From: Gp6-AA40 sp035496255
GTDB lineage: Bacteria > Acidobacteriota > Vicinamibacteria > Vicinamibacterales > UBA2999
Length of the DNA stretch: 64,000 nucleotides
NCBI GenBank assembly: GCA_035496255.1
Contig: DATJEU010000006.1
Span: 1-64,000 of the forward strand
Reading direction: 5' to 3'
Position 1 is the stretch's first letter. Each line of letters begins with the position of its first letter. The notes beneath the pieces were generated by a model that saw nothing but the letters and a program-made list of their open reading frames with translations, had not been told where the DNA came from and did no database searches. Shown here piece by piece: positions 35,474 through 42,016 of this stretch. Both the position numbers and the translations under genes were made by a program.

Positions 35474-35677
35474 GTGGCGAACGGGACGATTAAACGACTG
35501 GTGCGGGACCGGGGTTTTGGATTCATTCGGGACGACGGCGGTCAGGAGTGGTTCTTCCATCGCAGTTCCGTGAAGGCGGGCAGCTTCGACCAGCTCAATG
35601 AAGGACAGCGCGTGAGCTTCGACGAGGAACCGTCCGCCAAGGGGCCGCGCGCCGGGAATATTCGATCGGAAGCCTGA
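35474..35677 (+). CDS. Cold-shock-domain protein (CspA-like), copy 1
   Basis: The 67-residue OB-fold protein has the RNP1-like GFGFIRDD and RNP2-like EWFFHRSSV motifs, and ends PSAKGPRAGNIRSEA. The start is GTG 35474, 9 nt after a GGAGG ribosome site. CspA-type proteins bind single-stranded RNA and act as RNA chaperones. A second copy on the opposite strand at 36433-36639 is similar along its length (GTI, RL, GFGFIRD, FFHRS, KGPRAG). Confidence 0.93.
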   Translation: MANGTIKRLVRDRGFGFIRDDGGQEWFFHRSSVKAGSFDQLNEGQRVSFDEEPSAKGPRAGNIRSEA

Positions 35678-35691
35678 CGGTCGGCCTCAGT

Positions 35692-35720
35692 CGGGCCGGT
35701 CGCACAAGACGGTCGGCCCG
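35692..35720. terminator. Hairpin between convergent csp and ydcF-like genes
   Basis: CGGGCCG (35692-35698) and CGGCCCG (35714-35720) form a 7-bp stem with a 15-nt loop. It sits between convergent stops at 35677 and 35727, so it may terminate both genes. No long T-tract. Confidence 0.4.
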
Positions 35721-35726
35721 GTGCTG

Positions 35727-36374
35727 TCAGCCGCCCAATCCCACAGCGTACGCGGCCAGCTTGGGAAGCTCGCTCAATATCCAGCGGATATCCCTGCGCT
35801 TTGTCCACCACCGTGACGGGACGGACGGATCGTACCTGCTGCCGCGCCTGATCAACTGCACGTCCAGGCCACGCAGCTCGCGGCGCAGCGCGACCGTCAC
35901 GCGCCGCAGGTGATAGCGTGACGACACCACGATCACCCGCCGCCAGTGATATTTCTCCACCATCTCGCGAAACGTTTCGGCCTCCTGAGCGGTGTTGTCG
36001 TGTATCCGGTCGGGCACGATCAACGCGCCGGCGGGAACCCCCAGCGTCAGGAGCATCGTTCGATTGAGCTCCGCCGTCTGTGGAAATGGCGCGCCGCGTT
36101 CCGCCGCGACCAGCGTCGCAGGGTCGACCAGGTCTCGCGTCACGAGAATGCGCGGTGCATACCCCGCGGCATAGAGGTCGGCCGCTTCGAGTGGCCGTTC
36201 CGCGAGCGTTCCGGCCAGCACGAAGATCGCATCCGCCTTCTGTAAGGAATCTTCCGGCGCCATCCACAAGCCGAGGTGGAGGAATCCGTACACACCTCCG
36301 GCAACCAGCAGCAGCAGCGCGATGAGAGCAAAGCGGCGGAAACGGCCGCCCGGGCGGGTGACGGGTGGCGGCAC
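35727..36374 (-). CDS. YdcF/SanA-like DUF218 membrane protein
   Basis: The 215-residue protein has one N-terminal membrane helix (FALIALLLLVAGGVYGFLHL) and a DUF218 domain: KADAIFVLAGTLAERPLEAADLY, LIVPDRIHDNTAQEAETF and VIVVSSRYHLRRVTVAL. Family members (ElyC, SanA, YdcF) act in the envelope, and ElyC and SanA affect peptidoglycan or outer-membrane integrity. The biochemical reaction is unknown. It is convergent with csp copy 1. Confidence 0.83.
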   Translation of the reverse strand: MPPPVTRPGGRFRRFALIALLLLVAGGVYGFLHLGLWMAPEDSLQKADAIFVLAGTLAERPLEAADLYAAGYAPRILVTRDLVDPATLVAAERGAPFPQTAELNRTMLLTLGVPAGALIVPDRIHDNTAQEAETFREMVEKYHWRRVIVVSSRYHLRRVTVALRRELRGLDVQLIRRGSRYDPSVPSRWWTKRRDIRWILSELPKLAAYAVGLGG

Positions 36375-36402
36375 GTGTGGCGTGGGTAACCGGAGGAGTC
36401 AA

Positions 36403-36424
36403 CCCGGCCCCACCGGGGGCCGGG
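36403..36424 (-). terminator. Hairpin downstream of csp copy 2
   Basis: CCCGGCCCC (36403-36411) and GGGGCCGGG (36416-36424) make a perfect 9-bp stem with loop ACCG, 9 nt past the csp stop on the minus strand. No real T-tract follows, so termination is likely but not certain. It also separates csp from the following ydcF-like gene. Confidence 0.6.
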
Positions 36425-36432
36425 GCAGGAAG

Positions 36433-36639
36433 CTACCCTTCGATCAGACGCACATCACCGGCGCGCGGGCCTTTCGTCGAATCCTCGGAAACGAACTCCA
36501 CGCGCTGGCCCTCCCGCAGCAGTTCGAAGACTGCTCCACGAACCGCACTGCGGTGAAAGAAATGCTCGATCCCACCCTCATCACGAATAAAACCAAATCC
36601 TTTGTCGATGAGGAGGCGTGCGATAGTCCCGGTCGGCAT
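36433..36639 (-). CDS. Cold-shock-domain protein (CspA-like), copy 2
   Basis: The 68-residue protein has GFGFIRDEG and HFFHRSAV motifs and a KGPRAGDVRLIEG tail. ATG 36637-36639 follows a GGAGGA ribosome site. A promoter with a 143-nt structured leader lies upstream, the arrangement known for cold-inducible cspA mRNAs of enterobacteria. This suggests that this copy, rather than copy 1, is temperature-regulated. The product would be an RNA chaperone. Confidence 0.93.
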   Translation of the reverse strand: MPTGTIARLLIDKGFGFIRDEGGIEHFFHRSAVRGAVFELLREGQRVEFVSEDSTKGPRAGDVRLIEG

Positions 36640-36782
36640 AACCGTGTCCTCCGATGCGCGTGTAAGCCTGAGACAATCCCAGGCGCTCCCGGATCGCGTT
36701 GGCGATCGATGAAGCCGTACGAGAAGGCCGCTCAGGCCTTCCGGTCAGCAGGCTGTGATCCGGTGCGCGTCGGCCAAAAAGA
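36640..36782 (-). promoter_or_regulatory. Long structured 5' leader of csp copy 2
   Basis: From the predicted start near 36782 to the ATG is about 143 nt with no gene. On the minus strand it can form GAAGGCC/GGCCTTC (5-nt loop) and GCCTG/CAGGC hairpins. Length and structure resemble cold-shock mRNA leaders that switch conformation with temperature. Sequence homology to those leaders was not seen. Confidence 0.45.
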
Positions 36783-36788
36783 TGGGCC

Positions 36789-36817
36789 AGTGTAGGGAGT
36801 ACGCAGTGTGAAGTCAA
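36789..36817 (-). promoter_or_regulatory. Sigma-70 promoter of csp copy 2
   Basis: On the minus strand, TTGACT (36812-36817) and TACACT (36789-36794) are spaced by exactly 17 bp. Five of six and four of six bases match consensus. Confidence 0.7.
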
Positions 36818-36847
36818 GCATGCCCGAAGTCCTTTTATCGCCGTGAG

Positions 36848-36877
36848 TTGGCCGCGTTTCGCGCCGCGCGATACCAT
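36848..36877 (+). promoter_or_regulatory. Candidate promoter giving a leaderless MobA-like mRNA
   Basis: TTGGCC (36848-36853) and TACCAT (36872-36877) are 18 bp apart. The start would be within a base or two of GTG 36883, so the mRNA is likely leaderless. No ribosome site is seen before the GTG. Confidence 0.4.
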
Positions 36878-36882
36878 CGCCT

Positions 36883-37482
36883 GTGCTCACGGGACTCATC
36901 CTGACGGGCGGCGCCTCCACGCGCATGGGATCGCCGAAGGCCCTGCTCAGCGATCCGGAAGGGCGGCCGTTCATTCTCCGCATCATCGACGTGTTCGCCG
37001 CGGCGGCGCGCGATCGGCTCGATCAAATCGTCATCGTTGCGGGCGTTCACCACGACGAGATCGTGACCGTGCTCGATGCCTCGGACCCGGCGCTGCCCGT
37101 TCGTCTTGTGCGCAATCCGGATCCGGCACGCGGCCAGCTCTCATCAATCTGGTCTGGCCTGGACGCGATGTCTGCGTCCACGGACGGCGTGCTGATGACG
37201 CTGGTGGACGTGCCGATGGTCGCACCGGCGACGGTGCGTGCGGTGATTGACGCCTGGTCGCGAACGCGGTCACCAGTTGTGCGTCCGATCTGCGATGGCC
37301 GGCGCGGGCACCCGGTGATCTTCGATCACGCCGTGGTCGGCGAGTTGCGCGCCGCGCCACTCGATCAGGGCGCGCGCGTGGTCGTCCGCGCGCACTGGAA
37401 TGACTCGGTGGACGTGCCGGTCGAGGATCGTGGGTGCCTGATCGACATCGACACGCCGGACGATTACGAGCGTCTGCTGTAG
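36883..37482 (+). CDS. MobA/MocA-like nucleotidyltransferase
   Basis: The 199-residue protein starts MLTGLILTGGASTRMGSPKA, the pyrophosphorylase nucleotide-binding loop, and has LMTLVDVPMVAPATV and GRRGHPVIFDHAV, typical of MobA/MocA/IspD-like enzymes. In molybdenum metabolism MocA attaches CMP and MobA attaches GMP to molybdopterin. The moaD/moaE genes in the window make that attractive but not proven. Start is GTG 36883. Confidence 0.85.
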   Translation: MLTGLILTGGASTRMGSPKALLSDPEGRPFILRIIDVFAAAARDRLDQIVIVAGVHHDEIVTVLDASDPALPVRLVRNPDPARGQLSSIWSGLDAMSASTDGVLMTLVDVPMVAPATVRAVIDAWSRTRSPVVRPICDGRRGHPVIFDHAVVGELRAAPLDQGARVVVRAHWNDSVDVPVEDRGCLIDIDTPDDYERLL

Positions 37483-37508
37483 GGGCGGGTCTTCAGGCCA
37501 GCCCGACA

Positions 37509-38534
37509 TCACCGACTTTTCGCGATCGTCATCGCAGCAATCGTCAGTCCCGGCAACATCAGCAGCGCGAGCCACAGCCACGACCATCGATTGCCGAAGT
37601 TCAACGTATAGCCGATGCCGAAGCGCTTGACGACGAAGATCGCGGGGTCGTCCGGGTTGTAATAGAACATCCCGCCCCCCTTCCAGCACGCGTCCGGCGT
37701 GAAATCACCGCCGCTCGCCTTGAGCCGCCGCGTCATGATCAATCCGCCGGCGATCGCGCTGACGACGAACAGCGCGACCAGAGTCGGAATGACCGTGGCG
37801 AATCGCATCAGCCCTGGCACGACCGGCAGCATCATCGTCCAGCTGAAGGTGAGTGCTACGAGCATCTGGACGCCGAGGACGATGCGCAGGTTCAGGTTGC
37901 GCATGCGGCGATCGGTGTCCGACCCGCCGCGCGTCTTGTGCGCGATTGCGTAGTAGAGGCCGCTGACTGCCGCACAGACGGCGGCGCTGATCACAGCAGG
38001 AGCGAACACGCCAACAAACGATCGTGTGCCCCAGCCGTTCGGGCGTCCCGTCGCATCCCAGTGAATTGGAAACCGATCCGGAATCGCGTCCCAGTGAAGC
38101 GAGACGTACAGCGCCGTCAGGCCGATGAGTGCGAACGGCAGCAGTTGAAGGACGGCGCCGCCTTGCAGTCCGCGCGCCGGCAGCAGCTCGATCTCGCGTG
38201 GTCCTGACGGCTGCGCATAGGGCAGCGTATGCCGCCGCGCGTTCACGAGTGCCACCGCCGCGGCGACGAGCTGCCACGTAGACCCGACGATGACGATGAA
38301 CGGCCAGCGACCGATCAACAGGGCGGCCACGATGACGGCGGCAGCGGTGTTGAGCCACAGCACGAGTCTGAAGCGCGCGAGGATCGCGCGTCCTGGCGGC
38401 GATGAGCGGAAGCCGGGCGCGACCGTCACCGCGAAAAAGATTTCAGGGCGCGACAGGTGCGGTGTGATGTGGAACATCAGCGCCATCAGCAGCATCGCGG
38501 ATGGCACGACCAGATGCGCAAGGACAGGGCTCAC
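37509..38534 (-). CDS. DUF1648/DUF5808 multi-pass membrane protein
   Basis: The 341-residue protein has about seven membrane helices. A central DUF1648 signature (YVSLHWDAIPDRFPIHWDA, then GRPNGWGTRS) is the extracytoplasmic motif shared with SdpI-type immunity proteins. The C-terminus has the DUF5808-like CWKGGGMFYYNPDDPAIFVV. SdpI in Bacillus protects against a toxin and sequesters a repressor. Here the start overlaps the stop of a GntR regulator by 4 nt, which suggests that the regulator controls this protein. Function in this organism is unknown. Confidence 0.85.
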   Translation of the reverse strand: MSPVLAHLVVPSAMLLMALMFHITPHLSRPEIFFAVTVAPGFRSSPPGRAILARFRLVLWLNTAAAVIVAALLIGRWPFIVIVGSTWQLVAAAVALVNARRHTLPYAQPSGPREIELLPARGLQGGAVLQLLPFALIGLTALYVSLHWDAIPDRFPIHWDATGRPNGWGTRSFVGVFAPAVISAAVCAAVSGLYYAIAHKTRGGSDTDRRMRNLNLRIVLGVQMLVALTFSWTMMLPVVPGLMRFATVIPTLVALFVVSAIAGGLIMTRRLKASGGDFTPDACWKGGGMFYYNPDDPAIFVVKRFGIGYTLNFGNRWSWLWLALLMLPGLTIAAMTIAKSR

Positions 38535-38944
38535 TGACGTCTCCCGGCGTTGGCCGGTGTGCCCGCCGTCAGCTCTTCAGCAATGTCGCGCAGCGCCTGG
38601 GCCACCGCGGCGGCGCTGAGTCCGGCCGCGTGAGCTTCAGCGGCCAGTTCGCGCAGACGCCGGCCAAACGCCTTGCGGGTTTCCGGTGTCGCTTTCGGGT
38701 GGGCGCGATCGAGGACGGTGGCGCCGTGGCGCCGGCGCAATTCGAGCCAGCCTTCATCGGCGAGGAGGCGGTACGCCTCTGCCACGGTGTTGTGATGCAC
38801 GCCGAGGTCGAGTGCCAGTTCACGGACAGTCGGCAGCCGATCTCCGGGCCCGAAGGCCCCGGCGACCAGCAGCGTGCGCAGCGCGTTGATGATCTGCTGA
38901 TAGACCGGCGTTGCGTCGGACGGGTCGATGCGGATCGAGGCCAC
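38531..38944 (-). CDS. GntR-family (YtrA-like) transcriptional regulator
   Basis: The 137-residue protein has an N-terminal winged helix (PVYQQIINALRTLLVAGAFG, then LPTVRELALDLGVHHNTVAE) and a short all-helical tail, which is the YtrA subfamily. Such proteins repress their own operon, often with transporters. Start is GTG 38942-38944. An operator-like inverted repeat and a good promoter overlap just upstream, consistent with autorepression. The promoter is so close that the mRNA would have only a few leader bases. It is coupled to the DUF1648 gene downstream. Confidence 0.9.
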   Translation of the reverse strand: MASIRIDPSDATPVYQQIINALRTLLVAGAFGPGDRLPTVRELALDLGVHHNTVAEAYRLLADEGWLELRRRHGATVLDRAHPKATPETRKAFGRRLRELAAEAHAAGLSAAAVAQALRDIAEELTAGTPANAGRRQ

Positions 38945-38947
38945 GAC

Positions 38948-38973
38948 TGTCTAATGTATACAAACAATAGACA
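38948..38973 (-). promoter_or_regulatory. Putative GntR autoregulatory operator
   Basis: TGTCTA (38948-38953) and TAGACA (38968-38973) are perfect inverted half-sites; inside is the perfect palindrome TGTATACA (38955-38962). It overlaps the -10 and the start point of the gntR promoter, the position for a repressor. Confidence 0.55.
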
Positions 38974-38984
38974 TTCACTGTCAA
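38955..38984 (-). promoter_or_regulatory. Sigma-70 promoter of the gntR-DUF1648 operon
   Basis: On the minus strand, a perfect TTGACA (38979-38984) and TATACA (38955-38960) are spaced by 18 bp. The start would be near 38948, about 4 nt before GTG 38944. Confidence 0.7.
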
Positions 38985-39010
38985 GCGATGGCGTGCCCTC
39001 AGCGGTAATC

Positions 39011-39050
39011 TTCGTCGTGACCGTCGTGACCGTCGTGACCGTCGTGGGTT
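39011..39050. repeat. 9-bp-period tandem repeat downstream of ADOP permease gene
   Basis: CGTCGTGAC units repeat with a 9-bp period across 39011-39050 in the intergenic region between gntR and the second permease. The word TTCGTCGTGACC (39011-39022) recurs exactly at 59604-59615. Non-coding by position. Confidence 0.6.
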
Positions 39051-39069
39051 TCGTGTACGGACGGTATCG

Positions 39070-41430
39070 TCACTCGGCGCGCAGGATGCTCAATGGATCG
39101 GTGCGCGCCGCGCGCAGCGCCGAGGGCAGAATCGCGGCGATTCCGGCGGCGAGGATCACTGCCGTCGCCGTAGCGCCGGCCAGCAGCGTGAGCTGCGAGT
39201 TCGGCGTCGCCAGCTCACCGAGCGCATGCGATGACCACCACGCCAGCAGCGCGCCGGCCGTGCCGCCCGACGCCAACAGCCGTCCGCCATCGGCGATTGC
39301 TGCGCGCAGCAGCCGGCCAGGATTCGCGCCGATTGCCACGCGCAGCGCCAGCTCGCCGCGGCGGCGTGCGATGTCGTGCGCCATCACGCCGAACAACCCG
39401 ATGAATGCCAGCGCGATCGCGAGGGTCGCGAAGGCGAGGAAGGTGGTTGTGAGGACACGGCGCGCCGGAACGCCTGGTGAGCGGTCGATGATCTCGCGCA
39501 TCGGCTCGACGCCGTAGACCGCCACGTTTGGATCGAGGCGAGCCACGGCGTCGCGCACGATCGCCGTCGCCTGCGCGTTGCTGCTCGCAGATCTCACGAC
39601 GATGCGATTCGAGTTCGACGGCTGCTGGAACCCTGACACATACAGGGTCGGGTGCGTCGGTTCATCGAGCGAACGGTGCTTGACGTCGCCGGCAACGCCG
39701 ATCACCTCCGCCGAGGTCGCGGCCTCGGTCATCCATACGTGCTCGCCGATTGGCGATTGCGAGCCAAAGAGCCTGGCCGCGAGCGCCTGGCTGATGATGA
39801 CGCGCGGTGGGCTGTCGATCGAGTCCCGTCGATCGAAGTCCCGGCCGGCGAGCGGAATCCGCATCACCTCGAAGTAGCCGGGCATGGTCGTGCGCACCAC
39901 CGATTCCGTCCCGGTGCGGCCCGGCCGTGCGCTCACGACACGTCGACCGTGATCGACGGTCATCGGCAGTTCGTCGATGATCGCGGCGTGACCGCTCCCG
40001 AAGCGATCGTCGAGCGTGTTCTGCAGCGCACCATAGAACGCCGCAACACGCTCGCCGCCGCCATACGTCGCCGCCGGCACCGACACCGCCAGTGTCAGCA
40101 CGCCTGAGTCGAAGCCCGGGTTGATCCGCAGGACGTCGCGTAACGTGCCTCCGATCAACGTCATCGAGACGAGGAGGACGAACGCCAGCGCGATCTCGCC
40201 GGCGACGAACAGCCGCCGCAGTCGCAGTTCGCCGGGTGTGGCCGTCGTTCCGCGGCGAAGGACATCGACCAGGCGCCATCGAGCGATGCCGAGTGAGGGC
40301 AGCAGTCCGGCGGCCGTCGCACACACGGCGGCCGTCAGCACGATCACGATCGTGACCGTTGCATTCACGTTGACGTCGACCGGCCTGGCGAGAAACCGCG
40401 CAAACACGAACCGGCTGGCCAGCGGTGTCAGCCACCTCGCGACCGCAAAACCGATCGCCGCCCCGGCCGTCACGATCGTGAGCGCCTCGAGCAGGAGCTG
40501 TCGGCTGATTTCCCAGCGTCCGGCACCAAGGGCGGTCCGGACCGCCAGCTCACGGCGGCGATCGATCGATCGCACGACGAGCAATCCCGCAAGATTCGCG
40601 AATGCAAGCAGCCACGCGATCGCCGCCGCGCCGCCGAGCAACAGCACCGTTCGCCGGCTGTCACCCGCAATCAGTCGTGTCACCGGCGTTGCGACCACGT
40701 GCGCCGGCGGCGACGAGGTTCGGCTCACATCGTCGAGCGCGGCGGCCAGTTGCGTTGCCGGCACATGTGCGGCCAGACGCGCCATCACGCCAACCGGTGT
40801 CCGGCCGCGCGCCGGCTCCTTCGATGGCAGCCGGATCGGACGCCAGAACTGCGCGTCGCTGAACGCATATGAAAACGTCTGCGGCAACACGCCGATCACG
40901 ACGTGCGGCACGTTGCCGAGCATGATCTGGCGTCCGATGACTGACGGAGTGCCGGCGAAGCGGCTTTGCCAGAACGCGTAACTCAGGATGACGCGCGGTT
41001 GCCCCGCATCCCCCGACGCAAACCCTCGTCCCATCGCCGGAGTGACGCCCAGGAGCGTGAGGAAACCAGGCGTCACGTCGTTTACGCCGACCCGTTCCGG
41101 CGCACCGATTCCAGTCAGCGTGAGGTTGGTGCCGTCGAGCGCTTCGAGCGTTGCCAGATGCTGCGCCCGCTCGCGCCATCGCTCGAACGTCGCATATTCA
41201 ATTGTCCTGGGAGGAGCGGTTGCGTCCTCGACGGGTACTTGGCCGAGCCTGACCAGCGCGCTCGGGTTGACGAAAGGCGGAGGCGTCAGCAGGACCGCAT
41301 CCACCAACGCGAAGATCGAAGTACCAGCCGCCAGTGTCAAGGCAACAGTGACCGTCGCGGCGAGGGCGCTGGCTGGCGCGTGTCGCAGGGTCCGGGCAAG
41401 GTGCCGGAAGTCCGAGCGCATGACCAGCAC
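39070..41430 (-). CDS. ADOP-type ABC transporter permease (MacB/FtsX core), second copy
   Basis: The 786-residue protein has the same layout as the permease at 21.6-24.1 kb: helix (AATVTVALTLAAGTSIFALV), MacB-type periplasmic core, middle helices with NLAGLLVVRSIDRRRELAVR, second core, and C-terminal helices (ALAFIGLFGVMAHDIARRRG). Family motif LRVAIGANPGRLL near the end is typical of FtsX-like domains. There is no neighbouring ATPase. ATG 41428-41430 is used; another ATG three codons later is possible. The GntR gene downstream has its own promoter. Confidence 0.88.
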   Translation of the reverse strand: MLVMRSDFRHLARTLRHAPASALAATVTVALTLAAGTSIFALVDAVLLTPPPFVNPSALVRLGQVPVEDATAPPRTIEYATFERWRERAQHLATLEALDGTNLTLTGIGAPERVGVNDVTPGFLTLLGVTPAMGRGFASGDAGQPRVILSYAFWQSRFAGTPSVIGRQIMLGNVPHVVIGVLPQTFSYAFSDAQFWRPIRLPSKEPARGRTPVGVMARLAAHVPATQLAAALDDVSRTSSPPAHVVATPVTRLIAGDSRRTVLLLGGAAAIAWLLAFANLAGLLVVRSIDRRRELAVRTALGAGRWEISRQLLLEALTIVTAGAAIGFAVARWLTPLASRFVFARFLARPVDVNVNATVTIVIVLTAAVCATAAGLLPSLGIARWRLVDVLRRGTTATPGELRLRRLFVAGEIALAFVLLVSMTLIGGTLRDVLRINPGFDSGVLTLAVSVPAATYGGGERVAAFYGALQNTLDDRFGSGHAAIIDELPMTVDHGRRVVSARPGRTGTESVVRTTMPGYFEVMRIPLAGRDFDRRDSIDSPPRVIISQALAARLFGSQSPIGEHVWMTEAATSAEVIGVAGDVKHRSLDEPTHPTLYVSGFQQPSNSNRIVVRSASSNAQATAIVRDAVARLDPNVAVYGVEPMREIIDRSPGVPARRVLTTTFLAFATLAIALAFIGLFGVMAHDIARRRGELALRVAIGANPGRLLRAAIADGGRLLASGGTAGALLAWWSSHALGELATPNSQLTLLAGATATAVILAAGIAAILPSALRAARTDPLSILRAE

Positions 41431-41734
41431 CAGAGGTCAAAGAAAATGCCAGCGAAGCCGGCGGGCATTCTGCGGGGATTCTGGGAAACAATCGGCGCCG
41501 CAGCGACCGCGGCGTCCGTTCGTGGGAATGCACTGACCGCCGCCGCACGCCTTGTCCGATGTCAGTTCTCGCTCGGTTTATCGGCGCGACGATGATGATA
41601 CCGGCTCGCGACTCTGGCCCCTTGGACCGTTGAATAGCATCCGCCACGCCTCGCCGCCATCCGTCGCGCTGCCCGCCGAGCACGCGGTTGCGGGCGGTGT
41701 GGGCGTCGGTTACGATGGAGTGCTCAGCCGAGTT
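41431..41734. other. Intergenic region between ADOP permease and tRNA-Ala
   Basis: About 304 bp with no convincing gene on either strand. It should contain the permease promoter (not identified) and ends with the tRNA promoter at 41688-41716. Confidence 0.5.
41688..41716 (+). promoter_or_regulatory. Promoter of tRNA-Ala
   Basis: TTGCGG (41688-41693) and TACGAT (41711-41716) are 17 bp apart. The predicted start near 41723 lies about 12 nt before the mature tRNA 5' end. Confidence 0.55.
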
Positions 41735-41810
41735 GGGCCTGTGGCGCAGTTGGGAGCGCGCCTGAATGGCATTCAGGAGGTCACCGGTTCGAACCCGGTC
41801 AGGTCCACCA
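41735..41810 (+). tRNA. tRNA-Ala (anticodon GGC)
   Basis: The 76-nt gene folds as a full cloverleaf: acceptor GGGCCTG/CAGGTCC (one G-T pair), anticodon stem CCTGA/TCAGG with loop ATGGCAT (anticodon GGC), T arm ACCGG-TTCGAAC-CCGGT, and an encoded CCA end. It decodes GCC and GCU. Confidence 0.95.
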
Positions 41811-41912
41811 ACCTTCGCTCACGCTTGCCAACGAACGCGTGATCCTTCAATCACTTCGCTCATGCTTGCCAATGTGCGCGTGAGCCACGGTTGGCAAGCC
41901 ACGCGAAGGTTG
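41809..41912. repeat. Direct and inverted repeats 3' of tRNA-Ala
   Basis: A 30-bp unit occurs twice in direct orientation (41813-41842 and 41854-41883; 26 of 30 positions by eye, the differences being at the junction bases). An inverted part-copy follows at 41890-41912: CAACCTTCGC (41809-41818) pairs with 41903-41912, and GCTTGCCAAC (41823-41832) with 41890-41899. The first repeat begins at the tRNA CCA end. Confidence 0.75.
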
Positions 41913-41933
41913 TCCGTGTAGCTCAGTAGCAGC
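41912..41933 (+). pseudogene. Possible truncated tRNA 5' end
   Basis: Directly after the inverted repeat, the stretch 41912-41933 (TCCGTGTAGCTCAGTAGC) resembles the acceptor strand and D-arm start of a tRNA (GTAGCTCAG is the usual D-arm entry). No anticodon or T arm follows. It may be a remnant of a second tRNA once encoded in tandem. Confidence 0.45.
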
Positions 41934-41944
41934 GAATGATGACG

Positions 41945-41998
41945 CGGGCTGCGGTCTCCGGACGAATGCACCCGAAGACCGCAGCCCGAAGTCCGGAG
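41945..41998 (-). terminator. 13-bp hairpin with overlapping alternative stem after EEP gene
   Basis: CGGGCTGCGGTCT (41945-41957) and AGACCGCAGCCCG (41976-41988) form a perfect 13-bp stem. A second perfect 8-bp pairing (41956-41963 with 41991-41998, CTCCGGAC/GTCCGGAG) overlaps it by two bases, so the two stems compete or form a pseudoknot. It begins 19 nt past the minus-strand stop at 42017. No T-tract. Confidence 0.5.
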
Positions 41999-42016
41999 CC
42001 AGAAGCCCGCGGCCCC

